A DNA stretch of 64,000 bases from Corbicula japonica (taxonomy: Eukaryota; Mollusca; Bivalvia; Venerida; Cyrenidae). Below the pieces are notes generated by a model. It saw nothing but the letters and a program-made list of their open reading frames with translations. It did no database searches and had not been told where the DNA came from. Positions 51,401 through 63,002 of this stretch are shown here, piece by piece (position 1 is the first letter of the stretch; each line of letters opens with the position of its first letter). The stretch lies in contig JAZAYU010000011.1 in assembly GCA_038501625.1 (NCBI GenBank), forward strand, positions 12,594,849 through 12,658,848. The letters run 5' to 3'. The translations under genes were made by a program, and so were the position numbers.

Positions 51401-51937
51401 TTGTAAGGAGGCCTGCTGACCTTGACGTCATCAGAAACAGCAATGTTACCTTTCACTGCCTGGCCAATGGCGACCCACGACCACACCACGAGTGGTACAT
51501 CAACGGTGTCCCTCTGATGAATAGTAAGAAGGTTTTACATTAACAATTTTTGTAGAAAGGCTTATACCCATATAGTTGTCTTAGATATACTGTTAACTGT
51601 TACATTCTCGACCAGCCCTACCTATATAAGCTGTGGCCAATAATTATCTACTTTATTTATGACCAACGATATCACTAATTTACTTATTATTTTAGCACGT
51701 GATCCACGTATCTTCAACAACAGAAGATTTTCCCAGCTTGATGAATACACCATAGTGTTCAATAACGTTACCATAGATGACCACATGACCATACAGTGTA
51801 ATGCAACTAACAGATGGGGGCATGTCTTTGCTGATGCCTACCTGAATGTAAACGGCGTTAGCGCACTTGATAGCGTCTTCAGATTGGTCATGCTATTCGT
51901 TGTAGCAGTGATCATTGTGGTTCAAAACCTGAGTTAA
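42472..51937 (+). CDS. Four-Ig-domain cell adhesion protein of L1/neuroglian type, probably GPI-anchored
   Basis: Nine coding exons: 42472-42529, 43501-43615, 44474-44693, 47075-47225, 48755-48880, 49813-49915, 50508-50698, 51389-51523, 51696-51937. All are GT-AG and all phases agree, giving about 446 residues. Exon 1 is a signal peptide (MTIKAVIVISCLCFTQALP). Four Ig domains follow with intact Cys pairs at about 49/101, 145/202, 253/301 and 345/401 and core Trp in YSW, LSW, VYW and HEW. Domain 1 ends EGTLVFTPP ... YQCFADNGFG ... SNITILREAVLNQF, the wording typical of L1CAM/neuroglian/NrCAM domain 1. The C-terminus is a hydrophobic stretch (LVMLFVVAVIIVV) followed by only QNLS and a stop, as in GPI-anchor signals. 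Fibronectin III repeats and the ankyrin-binding tail of true L1 proteins are absent. The likely role is cell-surface adhesion or recognition. Confidence 0.88.
42715..43283. repeat. 24-bp minisatellite in intron 1 of the Ig gene
   Basis: About 24 copies of GCTTGCCAGTTCAGCGTATT plus ATTT, with variants. The plus frame 42640-43278 is open (Leu-Ala-Ser-Ser-Ala-Tyr-Tyr type units) because 24 is a multiple of three. It lies wholly between exons 1 and 2, whose phases join without it. Confidence 0.93.
44295..44430. repeat. Foldback palindrome family, copy 6
   Basis: In intron 2 of the Ig gene. Outer ends GCCCAAGATTATAAAACTAG and TGAGTTTTATGATCTTA; the inner arms are more diverged (TCTAAAATTTCAATCG against CATTGAGATTTGAGACTGG). 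Confidence 0.8.
44730..44876. repeat. Foldback palindrome family, copy 7
   Basis: In intron 3 of the Ig gene, 40 bp after exon 3. Arms CAAATCTCAAGCATCTGATT and AATCGAATGCTTGAGATTTG; centre GGCTGAAATGGCGACTGG. Very well preserved. Confidence 0.9.
46246..46354. repeat. Foldback palindrome family, copy 8
   Basis: In intron 3 of the Ig gene. Outer ends GGGCTGAAGGTTATAAAGCT and AGCTTTATAACATTGGG; short arms with CTCAAATCTCAAGTAC. Confidence 0.85.
46625..47045. repeat. Interspersed repeat pieces (GCATATCRGGAATTG family)
   Basis: 46625-46715 matches 54580-54665 (AAATATGCATATCGGGAATT, CAGCCTCCCCACGCAA, AGAGAGGAAAAGAGAGC). 46985-47045 is a related piece in reverse orientation (GGAGCCTGTTTTCTGAATAT), also similar to 57015-57065. 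Family unknown. Confidence 0.55.
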
Positions 51938-52868
51938 GTTTTAACATAAATTCATCCAACATGAACTGTGAAAGATCATGAAAAAAATTCATTGCATTGC
52001 GTTCTTATTGTAAAAATAAAAATCCTATAAAGAAATGGATCTATATCAAGTGACTCCTACGATTAGATAGAATAACACATAATATAAGTTTGAATAATTG
52101 CAGTAAATGTACATACGAAAACTAACTTTTGAAACATTCTTATCCTTGAAATATCATCAATTGTCTAAAGGTACTTGACAGTGTTTATGTTAGTGCACAA
52201 TGTATTTATCATTTATATATATAATTTACTTGGCGTATGAAATGAAGTAACTTTGTATGCTTTGGATGCTCCTGCTGAAACACGTGATCATTTCTGGATA
52301 TCGACATTGCAATACAGACCCAATGGATATTTCGCATGTCATTGTGTAATAAAATAACTATCGATCATTAGCAGAACATGCCCCCCCCCCACCCAGTCCA
52401 CATTGATGTCCATCGTCGGCTGACATTGATTGTCAGCGTTTAATATGATCTATTTTAATATTAAAAAATTCTAACATTAACTTTCTGTTGTTGTTGTTGT
52501 TGTTTATTTGAAAATAAGTATAATTTTATCATAATTGTCAATGAAAATCTATGTCCGGGTTGACAATAAAACTCGGTGACTTTTAAAGTTCTCTTTCACC
52601 ATTATCCGTTGCCCTTAAATATTTTACCAAAACTACATTAAAATAAAGTCTGTGTTACAAGGAAGGAACATTGTTTCTAAAAAACATATACGATTCTAAC
52701 AAAACCACAAGTTGTTGAGTTGATTGTTTCAAGTTCTGACTCGCTTCCCACAAGGGTATATCTTGATGCAGACCTTGTTTTTTGTTTTGGTAGAGGAAGA
52801 CCCCATATGCTTCTCTGCGCATTGTTTCAGCCACGGTGGAGAAGTCTTGATAGAATAACCGACTTTAT
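51938..52868 (+). other. 3' UTR and flank of the Ig gene
   Basis: AATAAA polyadenylation signals at about 52014 and 52345. Also a poly-C run (52381-52390) and a TGT trinucleotide run (52489-52503). No other gene. Confidence 0.55.
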
Positions 52869-52998
52869 CAGTTTGCTGGATAGCTTCCTCTTATGAAAGA
52901 ACGACCCCCGGAGGACTAGAACCCATAGCAGTAAGGGGCCTGTGATTTCAGCCAATGTCTTGAACCACTTGGCCACGAGTTCCACCGACCCCAAAAAA
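52869..52998 (-). repeat. tRNA-derived SINE-like sequence
   Basis: On the minus strand a tRNA-like head is visible: GGGGTCGGTGGAACTCG, an A-box-like TGGCCAAGTGGTTCAAG, TGGCTGAAATCACAGG in the anticodon region, and a B-box-like GGTTCTAGTCC. This resembles a tRNA-Ser/Leu-derived SINE head rather than a functional tRNA, since the T-arm is imperfect. Confidence 0.55.
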
Positions 52999-53154
52999 CG
53001 ACAACAACCCCAGAAGCAACCACAAACAAAATACAAGTACCCACAAGCTTTACGTAGGCTAGATTTATGTACTGTCAATATCAAGCGCTAGCACAAACGT
53101 GTACATTGTATTAGGACCTTCATCAACACAAACCTCGATTGGATTATCAGAGTT

Positions 53155-53300
53155 CAAATGGTTCTTGAAATAGATGAACAGGGAACTTTAAAAGTCACGA
53201 ACACGACAAATATAAAACATATTGCAGGCTAGATTGAGCCTGTTCATGGGCCTGTTCATGAAAATGCATTTTACAGCCCACGCCTGGGCTGTTTTCCAAG
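53155..53300. repeat. Interspersed repeat (second copy of the 38515 family)
   Basis: AATAGATGAACAGGGAACTT, CACGAACACGACAAATAT, ATATTGCAGGCTAGATTGAG and ACAGCCCACGCC occur in the same order as at 38515-38660. Confidence 0.65.
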
Positions 53301-56194
53301 CATTTACAACATTGCTATGATCAATGGTCATCTCTTACAGTCCTAATGAAAATGCTGTTAAATTTAAAGGTGAAATATGCATATCAGGAAGAGGCACATT
53401 TAGAAAATTTAAAATACACCACAAAATAGAACGTGCTGGGGAGGAGTGTAGTAAGCCTTTAACATGTTGCGGTGTTAAAATCCTGAATCACATATTTTGT
53501 CATAAATAAGACATAGGAACCTCATCATTGTTGTTTTAATAGTGCATCATGCATGCTGCATACATGTTACGTGAGATACGAAAAAAAGAATGCCGTTTGT
53601 TGTGTTACACCCTGCAACTGAAATTCGGTAAAATGAAGTCATTATAAGATTTAATTGGAATATAAAAACTTTGTTGCTTAGGATTGTATCGCATCACTTT
53701 ATCAATATTTATCGTTCTGATTTATCTCAGCTTTTAATATTTGTTTAAGTTCCATGTTGGATGATATGCGGATAAAATGCAGTATGTGTCATCAAATGAC
53801 GCTTATTTCGGGCCTTATCTCTTTTTTTTGAATGTTTTGCTTTTAAGTAGAGCAAGAATGGGTTATTAAAATGATTTCGTGTTACATTTACGTTTTTTAT
53901 AACCTGACACTTGCATATATTGATTTATTAAATAATTTTGTGAGTGAATTACCAACAAATAATTGAGACAGGACCAAAAATTAGCGGTGATGCACTCACA
54001 AAATCTTTTTCAGATTAATTTATACAAGCTTAAGATTCTTAAAAGCGATTGTCTGACATGCAGTTACATGACACCGTCGTTTAGTATTGTATCAAGACAT
54101 ATCTGATTAAAGCCAAAATCTCCTCGCGGAACATCCTAAATACGTGTGAAAGTTAAAGTATCCCAATTGTTTTCAAACATTTAAACATGTTTTTTATTGA
54201 TTACATGTATTTGAAAAAATACATTGTTTATTTAATCCCAAAATTTTATTCTTCGGTTTCGCCGAAAGAAGGGAGAAGTATGCTTATTTATTCAAATCTT
54301 ACTTTTCTAAAGTATGTGACGTTTCACTGTAGCAGTTGTAAACAAATACCAAAATGATTATTAAATTTACAAATGTACTAGAATAGATCGCATTGTCTAA
54401 TGGTGATTTCCCCGTAAATTCATATAGGTACATGTATTATACGTAATATTACACTATTAGAATTATTTGCTTTGTTAAACAGAAGGTAGCTATTTTAGGG
54501 GTCAAGGATTAGTAAAATATGAATATCTATTGGATCGAATTACTTACTAGTTTTCAGCTGTCTGTATATTGTAGAAAAAAGTGAAATATGCATATCAGGA
54601 ATTGCAACAACCAGAAAAACAGCCTCCCCACGCAAACAAAAGGTAGCTAGAGAGGAGAAGAGAGCAAACTGGATTTTCATGATTTTTTTTTAAATCGTAA
54701 AGTAATCTGACATTCAAATACAAAAATTTAAAAAGGGGCTTCAATCCCATCGCAGTTTAACATAAGCAAAGTAAATTGGGTTTAGGATAGATTGACCAAT
54801 GCTGATTATTTTTTAACAATAAAACAAAGTTCATATAATGGGATACACAAACTGAGGTTTTTCGTCTAAATCTTGAAGAAGACATGAATGCCATTTTACT
54901 GTATAAAATATATATAACGCACTTTTGTAAAGTTTCATAGCTCGAACGACTCACTTAAGCTAAATTACAAACTTAGCATAGATAAATCAAAATCTACTTT
55001 GACAGGTTTTTGAAGTCGTGTAGCACACTTAATTGTCAATTGAATAATAGAATGAATACAAGGTATTGTTAAATCGATTGCAAGATCTGGTACGAGATAT
55101 TAACTTTCATGGCAAGGGAAATTAAATAACATGAGATTACAAATAGAGATCAGCAATTTCGAACCTGTGCGGCAATGCATAATAACTATTTCTTCTTATA
55201 AGGTTTCAGTATAGACAGACAGCGACACTACTCTTACTTTTGAAACGACTTTTAAAGCCTTGATTCCTCAAGTCTCTCGAAGTCTAAAGTCTTCGGCTTC
55301 TAAAGAAGACGCCACGAAGATCACTCATCTATTTAATATCGAAAATGTGTTCTAAAATGTAAACAGTTAAAATCTATTCTGTGGTTAGGATTTATTAAAT
55401 GAACACACTAAAATTGAAATAAAATGCATTTTATTAATTCATACAACAAACTTATTATAAAACATATCAAAAGAAAAGAATGGTTAGTAGCATGGCTTCA
55501 TAATACTTTTCCAGTTTTATATCGGTATCACATTTAGCAAATTTTATTTCATAGCGTCAATGATAAAACTCTTTGCATATGGACATTGCACTTGACGATC
55601 TTTTTGAAACGCAGACTTTGTATTCTCAGCTCATTTGTTAAAAACAAAAATATGTGCTTTCCTCGACTTGTTGTAAAAAATCTCAAAATGAAAACGACTC
55701 AATATAATAGTTGTGATAACTCCTGGGCATTTGAATACCCACTAAGTACAACACAATGATACTAATTAGTGAATATGACTGTAGTTTTGGTTCATATCTT
55801 TATTGTGTTACGATGTTGGTTGCTGGGTCCATATAATTTATTATTCAAGGTAAACTTTTCCTCTTTGACATTATGAGAGTTCTACGAAGAAAACATAACA
55901 ATATAACAATTTCGACCAGGTTCCAGTGCCACGAAAATCTTAGGATACATAAATATTTGTTTTATCCATAGGCCACACCTGAAAACTAATAAACTGTAGC
56001 TCTTAACCGAACGTGGAACTCGTTCCTTTTGAGTAACGCTTTAATAGGGGAGAATTAATTAACAATAAAAGTATAGTTTATTCGAAGTGCGCTCTTATCT
56101 TCTTCGACCAATTCATAAGTTTATTGGATTATATATCAATAAAGTTATCTTGAAATATTTTACTGTAATTATCTTTTAATAACAGATTATAAAA
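53301..56194. other. Intergenic, little recognised
   Basis: Apart from one repeat piece (54580-54665, matching 46625-46715) I see no gene or element. AT-rich. TTTAATAACAG ending at 56185 may be a 3' splice site preceding the start codon of the next gene. Confidence 0.45.
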
Positions 56195-59100
56195 ATGGCT
56201 GGGCGTCCAAAATCTAAAACAGCTAAAATGAAAAGATCGCAGTCGATGGGGCGCTTTGCATTGGAAACCCATTCCAGAGATGTGGACGATTCATTTGGAT
56301 TATCTGCCAGTAAAACATCATTGACAAAATCAGCAAAGAATCAGCCATTATCCGATGATTCTTCTCTTGTCAGTTTGAAAGATTTAACTACTGGCAGAGG
56401 AAAAATACCAAGAAAGGATCTCGAGAAGGATGTTCTTGTGCGGATTAAGATTCTTTCTAAAACTCAAAAACGATTATCTGAAACAGAAAATGAATTAAAA
56501 GAAACAAAACGATTGCTTGAACTTGAACAATATAGAAGAGAAATTGCTGAGTTGCAAAGAGAGGCGGGCAAACTTAACATACAGTCTCTCGAATCACTTC
56601 CTCGAAGAATCAGGGAAATGCTTGATAATTGCGTTCAAAAAGTCGTCATACAAGGAGAATCTAAAATTGTGAATTTACAGGTTGGAGAAAATAATCTAAT
56701 GACAACACCATTGTCCGAAGAAGCCAATGATGTCATTACTAGAATAAGAGATGTTTTTAAGAATTATGGTATGACTTTAGAAGCAAACCACAGAATGGAG
56801 GTAAAATAACTAGTATGCCATAGAAATGTAAAATATCACCTAACTGCACCCTAGAACATGGTTTAAATCCTATTTGGCAAATTGTTTTGTGTTTTGCCAC
56901 TGACCGTTTTTAGGCGGTAACCCTTAGGGTTCTCTTTATCGTTAATTGTTTGTGTTGTCTATTTTGAAATTGATAATTTGATTGACCCATGATTTTTCCC
57001 TCTTTACTTGTTGGCTATGAGGGGAGGCTGTGTCTTCTGAATGTGGTCATTCCTGATATGCGTAGTTTACTTTTTGCTATGGTAAAATAGATGAAAAGAG
57101 AACTTTGTATGTCACCGAACACGACAAATTTGAAAATGTAACGGACTTGGTTTGATTGAGCGGGGTTACTGACAGTTATCACCTCTGAGGCCCTATTCGT
57201 ACTAGCATTTACAACTGCAATAACTGAAGATCAAATCTTCCCCACAAAGAGACCCAAGGTGAGCTTGCCAGTTTCTTAATCCGGCCTATTCAAGACCATA
57301 GAAATATTGAATCTTTTTATAAGAAACTACTAAAACATTAGTTTTATATTTTCTAAATGTATTTCTTTACATAATAAAACTGGTTAAAAGTCGGTCTTCT
57401 AACGTCTCCTACTAATGTTTATTGGCACTTTTACGAAGTGACAATTCTATCGGAAATTTGATAAGGTAGTCTTAATTCAAATGAGATATTTTTTATATTT
57501 CGTTTTTGTTCGGTAATTTTAATTAATTTTAAATTTATTTTCCATGCAACAATATCTAGTATGTGATTTTTTAGAGTATATTCAACAAAGAATCTTTAGA
57601 GAACACCCTGCGGGGCAAGGGTGAAATTGGTAGCACATAGAATCCGTTTTAACAGGCTCCCCACCCAAGACACCCATTAACATGTATTTTGAAGGTAGTT
57701 ACATGCGAGGTTTTATTCTCTTTAATTATTGGTGTTGTTTTTGTAAAGCCTAAGATTTGTAGGATTCTCTGCGTATGTGTTTGCTTCAACTTGAACCCAT
57801 TGTACATGAAATAGTTTTTATTTAGAGGCAAATGGAAGAAATGCGCGAAGCATTTAGAGAATTGCCGACAAGCTTGTCCCAACAGTTGTTTCATCGAGAT
57901 CGGAAACTGCTACAGATACTGACCTCTGATAAATCTGACAAGAAAGTCATTTCGGAAGGATTGGAAGAGCTTAGGAGATGGTTTAGAAATAAAAAGGACC
58001 AAAACGACTTCCCCTGGTTGACGGATGCCGCAATAATGAGACTTGTTAACAAGTTCGGTATGAAGTCTTGCAGGTTTTATTTATGTTTGTATTTAAATAA
58101 TAATCACTGTGCATTCACCTTACAAGACGCCCACATTGAATTACAAATGATATCACAATCGCAGAGATTTGTATTGCATATTGTATGCTGTTATAAAGTT
58201 TGTTGTAGAATTTAAGATTTCAATGAACGCGATATATAAATTACAAAGGAAACGGTCAAATACAGCTAGAGCTCTTCGAATACTTAGTTAATCGCTTTGT
58301 ATGACTGTGGCTTTCAATTTTCTTTTCCATCTATTTAAACAATTACTGTGACAATTTCTAGCTTGAATTGAATAATTATACAATGTTATAAACAAGAAAT
58401 ATCTTTAAAAAAGATAAACGGCGTAGATGGTATATGAAATGTTACATTTTATAGCTGCTATTTCACTTCATTTTGATTTACGTGTTAATAAAATCATTTC
58501 ATTGAGAATCCTACACAATGTTTTTTTAATTAAAATTACTTTAATTTGAATGTATAATTACAAACCACACATAATAAGGAACAGATAAATAGATTTTAGT
58601 TTTTTGTTTATTAATGTGAATCTAATAATTATAAAAAACGTATTTTAAAGGTCTCGGCTTTATTAATACCTTAAACATAATAAACAAGGTATGTATCAAT
58701 AACCGAGATTATAAATAAATTCAGTAAAGATCTTAAGACTTATTACTAGCAATAAAAAGTAATAAAGAGCTATAATTGTGTTCTTTATAAAATTGAAAAG
58801 AATTTCTTAGGAATTTGAAACAATTCTAGAATATACCACAACTTTCTACTCTATGAAAGCTGTATGCTTTAATAGCAATCTGATCAAAATCATCTCCTGA
58901 AAACCGCAACGCTAACATGTTTTTAGATCTGACTTGAGTGCGATTGCTTTAATAGCGAACTCGAAGTTTTTTTCGCGTAACATATTACACGTAGTTGCAT
59001 GATTTAAGACAAGTAAGCACATCGTACATCCTCAGTGTGAAAAAGAATGAAGTTTATATAAGAAACGTATTGTAAAAAGCTTTGGTCTTGTTTATTCTTA

Positions 59101-61167
59101 TAACATAATGTATATCAATTGCTGAAAGAATAAAATATATTTAGTGAAGATTTTAAATAGCGATCGAACTATTTGTTTATATTGCGTAGCATATTATATG
59201 CAGCTGCCAGAAGGCAGTTCCACTTACTTTTACTTTCATTTTGGATAGGTTGATAGAGAGTGATGTATTGTTTTAGACAAATAAACCTAACCAATGACGA
59301 GCACTGTCCAGAGTGTGCCTTTCGACTTAACAGAATAGCAAAGATCTAAACGCCAGAGCAATAATCGTTTCAAACAGAGTAAACTAATTGTTTAAAAATC
59401 CCACTAGATACCTCTTCACCCTGCTAGATGCCTCTCTGGTATAAATAGCTACAAATGGAAATAGTTTATTTCATTTTCCCGCTGCATAATAATAGAATAC
59501 AAGTATTATTTACAACACTTCATTGGTTAATAAATTAGGTCAAAAGTGAGCTTATTTGCAACCAGAAGCAATTAACATGTACTTAAAATATTAAAAAGAC
59601 GTCCTAATTGTTTTATTTTAGAAAGTCTAAACATCTACAGCAAGCATTTTGCCGAAATTTTACACATTGATTTGTCCGAACTAAAACTGGATGGCAGTTC
59701 CAAACTTGACGAAAAATCGTGTAAATCAGTACTAGTTCACTGGATACAACATTCTGCGTCCGTCGGATCGACCGATATATTACGAAGTATTGATGAGCTT
59801 GAATCAAAGTTTGCTAAAGGTAAGTATAAACACATAAAAATCGCTGTTGAACATAATCCATTTTGTTATGGGATAGTAGTTATTTATGTTTCACTCGTTA
59901 TTTATGTTTGTCGTCATTGTCAAAAGGTTGCTAAACTAGGGAGCTTTACATACTAAGAACGAATAGCGAACTTTAAATATATACATGTAGTGTTGTTATT
60001 TATTATGCCGTTGATCACGATACTTCTGTTTAAGGGATTGCCACACTCCTCCAAACTTTGTTCATCGATAAAAAGAAAATTATCAAAATCTCAATAATGG
60101 CAAAATGCCGTTCAATGAAACTTTGCACAAATGAATGTTACTAATGTATCTTTATTTTGCATACAGTAAGACACGTTAGAAAAGTAAAGAAAAAAAGCTA
60201 GACCTAAAAATTCCTTAAAATTCTATTTACATAAATTCACAAATACTAAGCAGTACAAAACATAATTTTGAATTCCCACGTGAGCGCAATGATACTGACA
60301 AGAAAATGTTGTGTACTTTGTAAAAAATTGTCAACTACTAAAAGGGAAATCAGTGATTGTCATCCGTTTACGCGACCAGGAAGCGTCCAGAAAATTGAAG
60401 GTCAAACACACTTTTACTAAAATCTCGTAAAGTTTACATATGTAAGTCACGAGGACACAATAAATTGTTGTCAGTATCATATTACTCATGTGGGCATTTA
60501 AAATGATGTTTTGTTTTGTTTAGTTTTTGTGAATTTATGTAAATAGAAGTTTAGGGAATTTTTAGATCTCGCTATTTTTCTTTACTCTTATAACTCGTAT
60601 TACCATCTGCAAAATAAAGATACATTAATAACATACATTTGTGCAAAGTTTCGTTTAACGGCATTTTGCCGTTATTGAGATTTTGATAATTTTCTTTTTA
60701 TCGATGAACAAAGTTGGGAGGAGTGTGGCAATCCCTTAAGGTATTACTCTTTCCGTCATTGCACTGTCATAGATAATTTAAAAAAAAAATTCTCTCGAAC
60801 GGGAAATGCAGTTCAAAAACTTTTGCCTTTATAAATGTTATTAATGTATCTGTAATTTTTATACGTTAATAGCAGTTAGAATCCAGTGTTTCATACAAAG
60901 CTAGTGGCATTGCCACGCAATAACGCGGATTTTCAAAGACCTTATTGAGACCAGAACATCTGAACAAATAAGCAAGAGCAGGAATAAAAGAAAGAGCCTT
61001 ACATTCAGTTTCATTAAGCAAGAAAGATACTGTAACGGAAATTTACGTTTATTTTAGAATTAGAGGATTATACCCCTAGAGCATTTCCTGAAAAGATTGA
61101 ACAAATATCGGGTTTAGAACAAACACGTGGCAATGGAGCTGTTACTACAGTCTTCAGAGACAATGAG
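56195..61167 (+). CDS. Coiled-coil protein with probable Death domain; 3' end unresolved
   Basis: Exons: 56195-56800, 57826-58057, 59622-59819 and 61058-61167. GT-AG borders and phases agree (0, 1, 1, 0), giving 382 residues so far. The start ATG opens MAGRPKSKTAKMKRSQSM, basic and Ser-rich. Residues about 78-128 form a strong coiled coil (KTQKRLSETENELKETKRLL). Residues about 266-340 look like a Death-fold six-helix bundle: LTDAAIMRLVNKF, YSKHFAEILHIDL, SVLVHWIQHSAS and ILRSIDELE, with the Trp and final Leu/Ile pattern typical of Death domains. After exon four a GTAACT donor follows; if unused, the frame ends at 61192-61194. I could not assign the next exon because a LINE and other repeats follow. 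Possibly an adaptor in immune or apoptotic signalling (inference); no specific ortholog recognised. Confidence 0.6.
56995..57200. repeat. Interspersed repeat in intron 1 of the Death-domain gene
   Basis: Combines the GGCTATGAGGGGAGGCTGTG / GCATATC-type phrase (as at 46985) with GATGAAAAGAGAACTTTG and CACCGAACACGACAAAT (as at 38515 and 53155), suggesting these pieces belong to one larger family. Confidence 0.55.
58058..59621. other. Intron 2 of the Death-domain gene, no element recognised
   Basis: AT-rich. A phrase near AAAATCATCTCCTGAAAACC (58888) also occurs near 49963 (AAATCGTCTCCTGAAAACAG) with related words after it, so an old interspersed repeat is likely. Confidence 0.4.
60034..60735. 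mobile_element. 702-bp TTAA-flanked transposon with long inverted repeats, copy 2
   Basis: Starts GGGATTGCCACACTCCTCC and ends GGAGGAGTGTGGCAATCCC, flanked by TTAA at 60030-60033 and 60736-60739. The interior matches copy 1 (26820-27521) closely, and the length is identical. It lies in intron 3 of the Death-domain gene. Confidence 0.9.
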
Positions 61168-61446
61168 GTAACTTACCTACCACTCGTACCTTGAACTATT
61201 GTTTAGTAGTATTATTTGTCGTTAAACGAGATCAAATATGTGAATAGTTACATTTTTTAAAGCGAATTTTGAACGCAAAGCAAGAAAGAGTATTGTCTAA
61301 TAAAAAGAAGATAGAGTAAAAATCTCTTGTTATACTTGTCTTTCTAAACGGTTAAAAGAACCTACAAATACCGACTTGTTTCTTTACTTTAGGTGCTTGA
61401 TAATCTTTGAACTTTACACCATAATATTTCTATCGCGATGCATTAA

Positions 61447-62751
61447 TAATAATAATAATAATAATAAATTCTTTATTTTTAGAGGATAACATATTTGGCA
61501 AAGCCATTCTTACATATGGTCCTCTTAAGAACAAGTACAAATAGTTACAAATTTACATTCATACATACATACATTCTCATAATATAATTGAAAGAAAGAA
61601 AAATAATAATAATAATAATAATAATAAAAATGGTACAATTAAAATTTCAAGAACAACATGAAAAGGATGAAAGCAGACAAATTTAAATGATAAATTTTAA
61701 CAAAAGCAATTATAACAAAAGATTACCCAAACATTTTAAACATGTATACATAATTAAACTTTAATTGTCTTGACAATGCATTACATATTATCAAATAAGA
61801 ATTTTTTAACATGTTTTTTAAATGATATTACTGATTTGCATGTTTTTACAATCAGGGGAAGAGAGTTCCATAAATTTGGAGCAACAACTGAAAATGATTT
61901 ACTGTATAATAGAGTGTTAAATTTTGGAACTAATAGATTCCCATTTGAAATAGATCTTAATTGCCTGTCATTGCTATATGTTAGTTCTTTAAACATCGAA
62001 GTTATATACACTGGAGCTAAGTTATGTAATGCTTTGTAGGTAAGTAACAGAATATGGTATTTAATACGACATCGGATTGGCAGCCAGCTTAAATTTTTAA
62101 ACATGATTGATGAAGGCGTAGTGAGCCCTGTCTTAAGAATAATTCGCGCTGCTCGTTTTTGTAGTTTTTCGATTTGAAAAATATTGGATGAGTTAGTTCC
62201 GCCCCAAACCAAGCAACCATAATCAAATAAGGGAATTATATACGCATTGTAATACTTTATCAAACAATCTTGAGAGACGTATGAAGATAATAACTGCATG
62301 AGAGTAAGTTTACGGGAAATCTGAGTAACCATATGATGAATTTGTAAGTTCCAAGTAAGTTTATTATCAATAATTACTCCTAGTAACCTTTGTTGGGTAA
62401 CATTTGCAACAGATGTATTATCAATATATAGGTTAATATTTGAGACCTGTGCAAGTCTGTTACGTGTCCCGATTAACATTACTGATGATTTTTCTGCATT
62501 TAGGAGCATGTCATTATTTACGCACCAGTTTAATACTGTATCATTTGCTGACTGGAATTTTTGTTTAATAATATCTACATTTTTGTCATGTGTATGTACA
62601 GTCGTGTCATCCGCAAAGAGGTCGGTCGAACAATTGTTGATATATAAGGGTAGATCATTGATAAACATAAGGAATAATACAGGTCCTAACACGGAGCCCT
62701 GTGGGACTCCCATCGTAACAGGCCGCGGCGCAGATACCCTGAACACGTCCG
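61447..62751 (-). pseudogene. 5'-truncated CR1/L2-like LINE: reverse transcriptase fragment
   Basis: The minus-strand frame from 62751 to 61781 encodes the C-terminal half of a non-LTR reverse transcriptase: GVPQGSVLGPVLFLMFIND, then LFADDTTVH with the catalytic FADD, the KLQKRAARII block and SFSVVAPNLWNSLP near the end, wording typical of CR1/L2-type elements. The endonuclease and fingers are missing; an in-frame TGA (62752-62754) marks the truncation zone. The 3' end carries AAT-repeat tracts (61448-61468, 61604-61627). About 320 residues are uninterrupted, so the copy is young. Confidence 0.85.
61448..61627. repeat. AAT trinucleotide runs at the LINE 3' end
   Basis: Two (AAT)n runs, 61448-61468 and 61604-61627, bracket the 3' UTR of the LINE. 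Short-repeat 3' tails fit CR1/L2-like elements. Confidence 0.85.
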
Positions 62752-63002
62752 GTCAGGTAAGAATGGAAAAAGCCGACCGCATTGTCAGAGAATTTGTAAA
62801 TTAAAACTCAAACACTATATGGCCATTAAAACAGTAATTATATTTTCTTTCATTTCATTCAGACAAATATAAATTATTTATTGTTTAACGTATAACATGT
62901 TTTCTTCACGAAAACTATAACAACAACAACAAACTCCGAAATAGGGTTGGTAGAACAGACTACTTTTACTTCGAAAACTAAAAGAACGGAAATAAGATGA
63001 TT
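62752..63002. other. Unassigned spacer between LINE and recombinase
   Basis: Contains CAG followed by GTAAGA at 62756, which resembles a 5' splice site on the plus strand. No acceptor in the phase needed by the Death-domain gene was found just upstream. Confidence 0.35.
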
